A DNA stretch of 5,183 bases from Alphaproteobacteria bacterium UBA2954 (GTDB taxonomy: Bacteria > Pseudomonadota > Alphaproteobacteria > Puniceispirillales > Puniceispirillaceae): positions 1 through 5,183 of the forward strand of contig DEBO01000152.1 of assembly GCA_002348585.1 (NCBI GenBank), in the 5' to 3' direction. The notes below the pieces were generated by a model. The model worked only from the letters and a program-made list of their open reading frames with translations. It was not told where the DNA came from and searched no databases. Every line of letters begins with the position of its first letter. Within the stretch, counting starts at the first letter, position 1. Made by a program: the position numbers and the translations under genes. Positions 1 through 5,183 of the stretch are shown piece by piece.

Positions 1-648
1 GCTAATGAGGCCAGTATGATCGAAGCCTTTAGGCAAGGTGTGGATATTCATGCACAAACAGCAGCACAAGTATTTGGTGTATCACTGGAACAGATGGACC
101 CAGAGACGCGGCGGCGGGCAAAGGCTATAAATTTTGGCATCATCTACGGCATCTCTGGTTTTGGATTGGCCCGTCAGCTCTCCGTGCCGCGAGGTGAAGC
201 ACGCGATTTTATTAATGCGTATCTTGAACGTTTTCCTGGCATTAAATCTTATATGGATGAGGCTAAACAATTTGCCCGTGATCAACGATTTGTTGAAACG
301 TTGTTTGGCAGGCGTATCCATATTCCGCAGATTTCTGAAAAGAACCCAGCTATGCGCGGTTTTGCTGAACGCCAGGCAATAAATGCACCTATTCAGGGGA
401 GTGCAGCTGATATAATCAAGAGAGCTATGTGCCGTTTGCCAGAAGCGCTTGCGTCCGCAGAGCTTGATGCTTTGATGCTGCTGCAGGTTCATGATGAGTT
501 GATTTTTGAAGTCTCTGAACAGCATTCTGTTCAGGCAGTAAAGGTGATCACATCTGTTATGGAGCAGGCGGCAGAGCCTGTCGTTAAGCTGAAGGTACCG
601 TTGATTGCTGAGGCGGGAATTGCTCAAAGCTGGTCTGAAGCGCATTAA
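1..648 (+). CDS. polA: DNA polymerase I, C-terminal part of the polymerase domain (5' end outside window)
   Basis: DNA polymerase I fills gaps during Okazaki fragment maturation and excision repair. The frame is open from base 1, giving 215 residues before a TAA at 646-648, so the gene enters from upstream. Motif B is present as RRRAKAINFGIIYG (window residues 37-50); K41, F45 and Y49 match E. coli K758, F762 and Y766. Motif C is LQVHDELIFEV, with H164 and catalytic D165 matching E. coli H881 and D882. The stretch NAPIQGSAADIIKRAM and the ending WSEAH are also typical of the family. The motif A aspartate should lie about ten residues upstream of the window; the 5' nuclease and 3'-5' exonuclease regions cannot be judged. 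An ATG at 16 is an internal methionine, not a start. The visible catalytic residues are intact. Family identity is near certain. Confidence 0.97.
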   Translation, partial: ANEASMIEAFRQGVDIHAQTAAQVFGVSLEQMDPETRRRAKAINFGIIYGISGFGLARQLSVPRGEARDFINAYLERFPGIKSYMDEAKQFARDQRFVETLFGRRIHIPQISEKNPAMRGFAERQAINAPIQGSAADIIKRAMCRLPEALASAELDALMLLQVHDELIFEVSEQHSVQAVKVITSVMEQAAEPVVKLKVPLIAEAGIAQSWSEAH

Positions 649-762
649 TAAATTACTTGATTTTGGGTAATAATGTGCCTTATTTCCGCCCTCGAACGGC
701 CTCAGTTTGATCGTGATAGGATTTTATTCAACTTTTAGGAATTGAGAAAAGCAAGAATATCT

Positions 763-770
763 GAAGAGGA
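763..770 (+). promoter_or_regulatory. Ribosome binding site that fixes the chvI start at 775
   Basis: GAAGAGGA lies here, and its GAGG core (766-769) is 5 bases before the ATG at 775. The frame is also open from a TTG at 742, but the only purine-rich site there (AGGA, 737-740) is a single base from that TTG. The 11 residues it would add ([11 protein letters not shown]) do not resemble the family. The ATG at 775 puts the ALVDDD motif at residues 6-11, as in other ChvI proteins. Confidence 0.75.
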
Positions 771-774
771 CAGC

Positions 775-1467
775 ATGACAACCAGACTGGCATTGGTTGA
801 TGATGACCAAAATATTCTAACATCAGTGTCTCTTATGCTTGAGGCAGAGGGGTATGAAGTTGACACTTATTTTGACAGTGAGCAGGCCTTAAGCGGTTTG
901 CTGCGAAAGCCACCAGCTCTGGCCATTTTGGATATTAAAATGCCACGTTTGGATGGCACTGAACTGCTGAATAAGTTGCGTCAGCGATCGGCGTTGCCTG
1001 TAATTTTCTTGACCAGCAAGGATGATGAGCTTGATGAAGCTTTAGGGTTGGGTATGGGCGCAGATGATTACATAACAAAGCCTTTTTCCCAACGCCTGCT
1101 GCTAGCCAGAATTAAGGCTGTGTTGCGGCGAGCTGGGCTTGAAGGCGGTGATCCCTTCTCAGGTGCGGTTGTGTCACAAGGTGATTTGGTGCTGGATCCT
1201 GACAAACATTTATGCTCCTGGAAAGAACTTGAAGTGAAGCTGACAGTCACAGAATTTCTCCTTCTTCAGGCTCTTGCGATCAGGCCAGGTCACGTAAAGA
1301 ACCGCGATCAGCTAATGGATGCAGCTTATGGTGATACTATTTTCCTAGAAGATCGGACGATTGACAGTCATATAAAACGTATCCGCCGAAAATTCCGTGC
1401 ATCAGATCCTGAGTTCGACAGAATTGAGACACTTTATGGAATTGGTTATAAATATAAGGCTGACTGA
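775..1467 (+). CDS. chvI: ChvI-type response regulator, OmpR/PhoB family
   Basis: This DNA-binding response regulator should be phosphorylated by the ChvG kinase encoded next door. From the ATG at 775 it is 230 residues, normal for the family. The receiver domain is about residues 4-122. It has the acidic pocket DDD (9-11), phosphoacceptor D53 in [11 protein letters not shown]80 in IFLTSKD and K102 in ITKPF, so it looks fully active. The winged-helix DNA-binding domain is about residues 133-228, with [13 protein letters not shown], the recognition region [16 protein letters not shown] and the closing hairpin [11 protein letters not shown]. The start [15 protein letters not shown] and the block [21 protein letters not shown] closely match the ChvI subgroup of rhizobia and relatives. 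There ChvI controls envelope, exopolysaccharide and acid-response genes. That role is family knowledge; the targets in this organism are unknown. It ends at TGA 1465-1467. Confidence 0.93.
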   Translation: MTTRLALVDDDQNILTSVSLMLEAEGYEVDTYFDSEQALSGLLRKPPALAILDIKMPRLDGTELLNKLRQRSALPVIFLTSKDDELDEALGLGMGADDYITKPFSQRLLLARIKAVLRRAGLEGGDPFSGAVVSQGDLVLDPDKHLCSWKELEVKLTVTEFLLLQALAIRPGHVKNRDQLMDAAYGDTIFLEDRTIDSHIKRIRRKFRASDPEFDRIETLYGIGYKYKAD

Positions 1468-1536
1468 TGAAAGCAAAGCAGGTGGCTGTCTTCATCTGGA
1501 AATAAAGCATTGCTTGCAAAGATCTTTTGAACAGGC

Positions 1537-1541
1537 AGGAG
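1537..1541 (+). promoter_or_regulatory. Strong Shine-Dalgarno sequence upstream of the probable chvG start
   Basis: AGGAG lies 76 bases before the first ATG of the chvG frame (1618), too far to serve it. It is 7 bases before an ATT codon at 1549 in the chvG frame, which is ideal spacing. It also directly abuts an ATG at 1542, but that ATG is in another frame and meets TGA at 1557 after five codons. The site supports a chvG start upstream of 1618. Use of ATT is inference. Confidence 0.45.
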
Positions 1542-1548
1542 ATGTGTT

Positions 1549-1617
1549 ATTTTAGCTGAAAAACCTCGGTTCTGGCCGTCCTTCATAAGCCCTTTATCTG
1601 CCCGTATACTAGCCATT
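1549..1617 (+). other. chvG: Probable coding sequence for the ChvG N-terminus, upstream of its first ATG
   Basis: The chvG frame stays open upstream of 1618 back to 1531, after a TGA at 1528-1530. From 1549 the 23 codons read through KPRFWPSF and SPLSARILAI directly into the MLFPLALFF of the kinase. This matches the ChvG family, where a basic cytoplasmic tail and a SxLTRRI-like motif precede the first membrane helix. Starting at 1618 would leave a first helix of only about 15 residues with no positive residues on the cytoplasmic side. The frame has no ATG, GTG or TTG here. Either an ATT at 1549 is used, or a one-base indel separates this stretch from the ATG at 1542: removing one T from the 1550-1553 run would join them. 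Confidence 0.6.
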
Positions 1618-3138
1618 ATGCTGTTCCCACTGGCCTTGTTTTTCATTGGCCTATTTTCAGTAGATCAATATAGGTCTGTTCTCGTTCAGGCTGAATTTGA
1701 AGCACTGGAGCGTCAAGGGAGCATATTGGCAAGATCTCTAGCACTTGAGGATACGCGTGAACGCCCCTTTGGGCTGCGGGGACTCGCCCCTCAGACAATG
1801 CATCATTTATTGCCTTTGGTAGGCTATGGTACACAGCTGCGCGCGCGTGTCTTTCAGCCCTCGGGTCAAATTATGGCTGATACCAACAAAAGGGGGGCGA
1901 CCCGCAGCCGAATCAGGGTAAAAAAGAAGCCTGCTGAGACTGTTAAGGAAAGAATCCGAATCAAAATCGTACAAATTATGAATGGTCTTGCTGATATGTT
2001 TAGCAATGAAGCTGCCATTCCGGTGATGAATATGCGTGGCTTGCGGCATGCGGATAGTTTTCCAGATATCCAGCATGCCCTTTCTGGTGAAGTGATGCGC
2101 AGTATTTGGCGCAACCCCAGTGGTCAGCTGGTTATTTCTGTAAGTCTGCCAATTCAGGATTTGCGGATTGTGAAAGGTGCTCTATTGATGACTAGTTCAG
2201 ATGGCTCCATCGAACGGGAGATTGAAGATGTGCAGTGGGCTTTTGTGCAATTATTTGCAGGCATCCTTTTTGTGACTGTGCTGCTGGGCTTATATCTTGC
2301 CCGCTCGATTACGCGTCCGATTGTTTTTCTGGCAGCATCTGCAGACAAATTAAGACAAACCATGGATGCCACAACACCGCTTAGAGGTCTTCCTGAACGC
2401 AAAGATGAAATAGGCCAGCTGTCACTAGCTCTCGTCGATATGACAACAGAACTGCAGCGGAGGATTCAGGCAACCGCTGGCTTTGCTGCAGATGTAGCAC
2501 ATGAAATTAAAAATCCATTAACATCACTTAGTTCTGCCGTTGAAACCGTTTCACGTATTGAAGATGCAGAGCAGCAACGCAAATTGATGGACATAATTCT
2601 GGCAGACATTCAGCGGATGGACAGATTGATCTCGGATATTTCGCAAGCCAGCCGTGTTGATGCAGAATTATCCCTGCGGTCAACAAAAATTTATAATCTT
2701 GGAGACCTTCTTGAAAACTGGGTAGCTGTATTCACTGCGCGCCATGGCACTAATGTCTTGACTCTCACCGCGCCAAAACGGGCTATTAAAGCTGCAATTC
2801 ACAGCACGCGGATTATCCAGGTACTCGATAATCTTTTTGCAAATGCGCGGACATTCCACAGGGGAAATGAACCTGTCGAGGTAAATTTGAAACGTGAAAA
2901 GGGATTTGCTGTCATAACGATGGCAGATAGGGGCAGAGGCTTGCCAGAAGGTAAGGAAGAGAAAATTTTTCAGCGGTTCTACACAGAACGCCCGCTAAAT
3001 GAAAATTTCGGCCAGCATTCAGGCTTGGGACTGTCCATAGCTAGGCAGATTGCCAATGCCCATGGTGGCAGCCTGACAGCTGCTAATCGGCCAGATGGCG
3101 GGGCGATATTCACGCTCTGTCTGCCACTGGCCCGCTAA
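1618..3138 (+). CDS. chvG: ChvG-type membrane sensor histidine kinase
   Basis: This inner-membrane kinase is the cognate partner of the ChvI regulator upstream. Counting from the ATG at 1618 (506 residues), the first membrane helix ends near residue 15. A periplasmic sensor domain spans about 16-206, and the second helix about 208-226 (AFVQLFAGILFVTVLLGLY). A HAMP linker with ITRPI and DEIGQL follows. The kinase core has the H box FAADVAHEIKNPLTSL with phosphoacceptor H295, the N box LDNLFANARTF (N405, N409), G1 DRGRG (D437, G439, G441), the F box IFQRFYTERP and G2 HSGLGLSIARQ (469-473). All catalytic boxes are intact. The DQYR motif just after the first helix and SLPIQDLRIVKGALLM in the sensor domain fit ChvG. 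In rhizobia the periplasmic domain is held in check by ExoR and responds to acid; no exoR is visible here. The true start is probably upstream (see 1549-1617). Residues 91-116 are unusually basic. Confidence 0.93.
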   Translation: MLFPLALFFIGLFSVDQYRSVLVQAEFEALERQGSILARSLALEDTRERPFGLRGLAPQTMHHLLPLVGYGTQLRARVFQPSGQIMADTNKRGATRSRIRVKKKPAETVKERIRIKIVQIMNGLADMFSNEAAIPVMNMRGLRHADSFPDIQHALSGEVMRSIWRNPSGQLVISVSLPIQDLRIVKGALLMTSSDGSIEREIEDVQWAFVQLFAGILFVTVLLGLYLARSITRPIVFLAASADKLRQTMDATTPLRGLPERKDEIGQLSLALVDMTTELQRRIQATAGFAADVAHEIKNPLTSLSSAVETVSRIEDAEQQRKLMDIILADIQRMDRLISDISQASRVDAELSLRSTKIYNLGDLLENWVAVFTARHGTNVLTLTAPKRAIKAAIHSTRIIQVLDNLFANARTFHRGNEPVEVNLKREKGFAVITMADRGRGLPEGKEEKIFQRFYTERPLNENFGQHSGLGLSIARQIANAHGGSLTAANRPDGGAIFTLCLPLAR

Positions 3139-3163
3139 GTCAATTTTTGCTAAACTTCGGACT

Positions 3164-4087
3164 ATGACAAAAATTTCTTCTGAAAATTTAGAAGATGCCG
3201 TTGACCGGGGAGAAAAACTTAGCACTGATGAGACTGTCCAACTGGTGATTGTGATTGGTCAGTCTGGTTCGGGCCACTCCACGGCTTTGAATATTTTGGA
3301 AGATGCTAGTTTTACAGCTGTTGATAATCTTCCTCTAGCATTGGTGGACCAGCTTGTAGCCCTGTCTGTTGAGACAGAGAACAAAAAGCTGGCAATTGGC
3401 GTTGATTTGCGGACAGCAGGGTTTGACCTTAAGGCGGTAATTCGACTGGTGACAAATTTGAAATCAGCAATGAGCGAGCGCTGTCAGGTGGTGCTCATAA
3501 AAGCCTCAACAAAAGAGCTGTTGAAGCGCTACAAAACAGCACGTCGGCGTCATCCACTTGCAGAACAGGTAGAAAGTTTAGAAGAAGCAATTGAAATGGA
3601 TAGTCTGTCACTGAACAGTGTTGCACATTTAGCTGATATTGGAATAGATAGCACAGGTCGTGCGCCGGATGAGTTCCGAAGAGAACTGCTTTCGCGACTT
3701 GGGCTGCCAAACCAGGATAACGCCCTACTCATCATCCAAAGTTTTTCCTATAAAAAGGGCCTTCCAGAATCAGCAGATTATGTTTTTGATATGCGGTTTC
3801 TGAATAATCCGCATTGGCAGGGTAATCTGCGTGAAAAAACAGGTCTAGATGACGCTGTCCGTTCATTTATTGAGGCAGACCCACTTTTTTCTTCTTTCAT
3901 GGAACGGGCAACTGGTTTGATTGCGGAGACGCTGCCAAGTCAAACAGGGGATGGCAGACCTAATGTCACAGTGGCTTTTGGTTGTACAGGCGGCAAACAC
4001 CGATCTGTTGTGTCCGCACAATGGTTTGCTAGATGGGCAAAAAAGAAAGCCCTACCTGTATCTGTTCATCACCGCGAAGTGTCTTAG
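3164..4087 (+). CDS. rapZ: RapZ family protein (formerly YvcJ/UPF0042), P-loop nucleotide-binding
   Basis: In E. coli RapZ binds small RNAs and controls glucosamine-6-phosphate synthase; the alphaproteobacterial role is less clear. From the ATG at 3164 the protein has 307 residues, slightly longer than E. coli RapZ because of about 26 extra N-terminal residues before VQLVIVIG. The N-terminal domain carries the Walker A-like GQSGSGHST (32-40), then LEDASFTAVDNLP (45-57) and VDLRTAGF (80-87), and further on RYKTARRRHPL. The C-terminal domain is complete, with FSYKKGLP, ADYVFDMRFLNNPHW, TGLD and the signature FGCTGGKHRSV. Position 38 is His (codon CAC) where the P-loop lysine is expected. The E. 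coli basic tail is absent; the protein ends HHREVS. An upstream ATG at 3095 is rejected: it overlaps chvG by 44 bases, has no Shine-Dalgarno and adds unrelated residues. The site before 3164 is also weak (GGA, 3159-3161). The 25-base gap after chvG suggests cotranscription. Confidence 0.92.
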   Translation: MTKISSENLEDAVDRGEKLSTDETVQLVIVIGQSGSGHSTALNILEDASFTAVDNLPLALVDQLVALSVETENKKLAIGVDLRTAGFDLKAVIRLVTNLKSAMSERCQVVLIKASTKELLKRYKTARRRHPLAEQVESLEEAIEMDSLSLNSVAHLADIGIDSTGRAPDEFRRELLSRLGLPNQDNALLIIQSFSYKKGLPESADYVFDMRFLNNPHWQGNLREKTGLDDAVRSFIEADPLFSSFMERATGLIAETLPSQTGDGRPNVTVAFGCTGGKHRSVVSAQWFARWAKKKALPVSVHHREVS

Positions 4088-4090
4088 ATT

Positions 4091-4117
4091 TGCTATTCTC
4101 AGAGAAGTTTGATAGCA
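4091..4117 (+). promoter_or_regulatory. Possible hairpin in the rapZ-ahcY spacer
   Basis: TGCTAT (4091-4096) and ATAGCA (4112-4117) are exact inverted repeats around a 15-base loop, starting three bases after the rapZ stop codon. No T tract follows, so it is not a standard intrinsic terminator. A second, A/T-rich inverted repeat follows: AAAGTT at 4124-4129 and AACTTT at 4137-4142. The pair could be 3'-end stabilisers or part of an ahcY leader structure. I cannot match the leader to a known SAM or SAH riboswitch, and both stems are short enough to be chance. Confidence 0.2.
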
Positions 4118-4160
4118 CATGGCAAAGTTTAATAAGAACTTTTCCTTAGCTGTTTTACAC

Positions 4161-4164
4161 GGAG
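4161..4164 (+). promoter_or_regulatory. Ribosome binding site of ahcY
   Basis: GGAG stands 7 bases before the ATG at 4172, the best-spaced site in this leader, and fixes the ahcY start. The protein from that ATG begins [16 protein letters not shown], as expected for bacterial AhcY. Confidence 0.7.
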
Positions 4165-4171
4165 TTTATAA

Positions 4172-5183
4172 ATGACACAGGATTTTGTAATTGCCGATGC
4201 TGGGTTGGCAGAATGGGGCCGGCGTGAGGTATCAATTGCAGAAAATGAAATGCCCGGGCTTATGGCTCTTCGTGATGAATATAGAGGAAAACAACCCTTA
4301 AAAGGTGCCCGTATCGCTGGTTGTTTGCATATGACGATTCAGACAGCGGTTCTTATCGAAACTCTGGCAGAATTAGGTGCAGAGCTTCGCTGGTCATCTT
4401 GCAACATTTTCTCAACGCAGGATCAGGCAGCAGCAGCCATTGCTGAGGCAGGGATTCCAGTGTTTGCCATAAAGGGCGAAACATTGGAAGATTACTGGGC
4501 TTATGTTGATAAGATTTTTGATTGGCCTGACGGTCAGCCTGCCAACCTTATTCTGGATGATGGCGGTGATGCCACTATGTATATTCTTCTTGGCGCGCGT
4601 CTTGAGGAGGGAGAGGAGGTACTGGCTGAGCCGGCTTCAGAAGAAGAAGAGCATCTAAAAGCCCAGCTGCACAAGCGACATGCAGCAAGCCCTGGCTGGT
4701 TTACGCGGCAGAAAGATGCCATTGTTGGTGTTTCTGAAGAAACCACGACAGGGGTTCTGCGCCTTTATCAGATGGCTGAAAAGAACCATCTGCCCTTCCC
4801 GGCAATTAATGTGAATGATTCTGTCACAAAATCAAAGTTCGACAACCTTTATGGTTGTCGTGAGTCCCTTGTTGACGGCATCCGCCGGGCGACAGATGTG
4901 ATGCTGGCAGGTAAAGTTGCGTTGGTTTGCGGCTATGGTGATGTGGGTAAAGGGTCTGCTGCTTCACTGCGTCAGGGCGGGGCCCGAGTGATGGTGACTG
5001 AAATCGACCCGATATGCGCACTTCAGGCAGCAATGGAAGGCTATGAGGTTGTGACCATGGATCAGGCAGCTGGAAAAGCGGATATTTTTGTCACAGCTAC
5101 CGGCAATAAAGATGTGATTACGCTTGATCACATGCGGCAGATGAAAGACCGCGCTATCGTCTGTAATATTGGTCATTTTGATA
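4172..5183 (+). CDS. ahcY: S-adenosylhomocysteine hydrolase (3' end outside window)
   Basis: This cytoplasmic NAD-dependent enzyme splits S-adenosylhomocysteine into adenosine and homocysteine, clearing the inhibitory product of methyltransferases and feeding the methionine cycle. The window holds 337 codons plus one base; the family's bacterial long form is about 465-470 residues, so roughly 130 are missing. Visible signatures are PGLMALR (28-34), [16 protein letters not shown] (50-65), [10 protein letters not shown] (75-84), LDDGGD (128-133), SEETTTGV (188-195) and [18 protein letters not shown] (215-232). The NAD-binding loop is [10 protein letters not shown] (254-263). By comparison with the human enzyme, substrate residues D130, E190, K220 and D224 are all present. 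Residues about 141-180, rich in Glu (EEGEEV, SEEEEH), are the insert typical of the bacterial long form. The cut-off end reads CNIGHFD, the conserved start of the C-terminal part. Position next to rapZ fits the usual alphaproteobacterial neighbourhood, in which ahcY closes the chvI-chvG cluster. No defect is seen. Confidence 0.97.
   Translation, partial: MTQDFVIADAGLAEWGRREVSIAENEMPGLMALRDEYRGKQPLKGARIAGCLHMTIQTAVLIETLAELGAELRWSSCNIFSTQDQAAAAIAEAGIPVFAIKGETLEDYWAYVDKIFDWPDGQPANLILDDGGDATMYILLGARLEEGEEVLAEPASEEEEHLKAQLHKRHAASPGWFTRQKDAIVGVSEETTTGVLRLYQMAEKNHLPFPAINVNDSVTKSKFDNLYGCRESLVDGIRRATDVMLAGKVALVCGYGDVGKGSAASLRQGGARVMVTEIDPICALQAAMEGYEVVTMDQAAGKADIFVTATGNKDVITLDHMRQMKDRAIVCNIGHFD

Noticed and set aside
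82..645. Long minus-strand open frame of 187 codons opposite polA
   Set aside because: It is the antisense shadow of a strongly conserved polymerase domain, with no recognisable protein features or ribosome binding site.
657..740. Possible promoter elements in the polA-chvI spacer (TTGATT at 657, TTGATC at 707)
   Set aside because: No acceptable -10 hexamer lies at 16-18 bases from either one, so I do not call a promoter.
742..774. N-terminal extension of chvI from a TTG at 742
   Set aside because: The added residues do not fit the family and the only Shine-Dalgarno-like site is one base from the TTG; the ATG at 775 is well supported.
3095..3163. Longer rapZ start at ATG 3095, overlapping the end of chvG
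   Set aside because: No Shine-Dalgarno sequence, and the 23 added residues are simply the chvG end read in another frame; the overlap is unusual in size.
3921..4112. Plus-strand ORF of 63 codons at the end of rapZ
   Set aside because: It lies in another frame under the conserved RapZ C-terminal domain and shows no family features of its own.
4088..4171. SAM- or SAH-binding riboswitch before ahcY
   Set aside because: I tried the pseudoknot arrangement of the small SAM classes, pairing the loop at 4097-4111 with the GGAG at 4161; only about three base pairs form, so the match is not supported.
4534..5176. Several minus-strand ORFs of about 70 codons opposite ahcY
   Set aside because: They are antisense to a well-conserved enzyme and overlap one another, as expected for chance open frames.

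Overview
The window looks like a chromosomal segment of an alphaproteobacterium. The main evidence is a ChvI/ChvG-type two-component pair followed by rapZ and ahcY, all on the + strand. This is a trimmed form of the order chvI-chvG-hprK-rapZ-(PTS EIIA)-ptsH-ahcY known from many Alphaproteobacteria. By eye the base composition is moderate, a little under 50% G+C (not computed). Together with the protein style, this would fit a marine lineage such as the SAR116 group, but that placement is inference.

Layout, left to right, all genes on the + strand. (1) 1-648: the 3' end of polA, encoding the palm/fingers part of the DNA polymerase I polymerase domain; the rest lies upstream of the window. (2) 649-774: a 126-base spacer with no terminator or promoter I can defend. 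(3) 775-1467: chvI, a complete OmpR/PhoB-family response regulator. (4) 1468-1617: a spacer whose last ~70 bases appear to encode the N-terminus of ChvG, although that frame has no ATG, GTG or TTG start. (5) 1618-3138: chvG, the membrane sensor histidine kinase. (6) 3164-4087: rapZ, encoding a P-loop nucleotide-binding protein with a complete C-terminal RNA-binding-type domain; the P-loop lysine is replaced by histidine. (7) 4088-4171: the ahcY leader. (8) 4172 to the window end: ahcY, S-adenosylhomocysteine hydrolase, cut off at its 3' end.

ChvG should sense an envelope or acidity-type signal and phosphorylate ChvI. RapZ and AhcY are their usual chromosomal neighbours rather than direct partners. 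hprK and the PTS genes that normally sit among these genes are absent here: only 25 bases separate chvG from rapZ, and 84 bases separate rapZ from ahcY.

I see no mobile element, CRISPR array, RNA gene or clearly new multigene system. The points most worth a second look are the start of chvG, the altered P-loop of RapZ, and the missing hprK/PTS genes.
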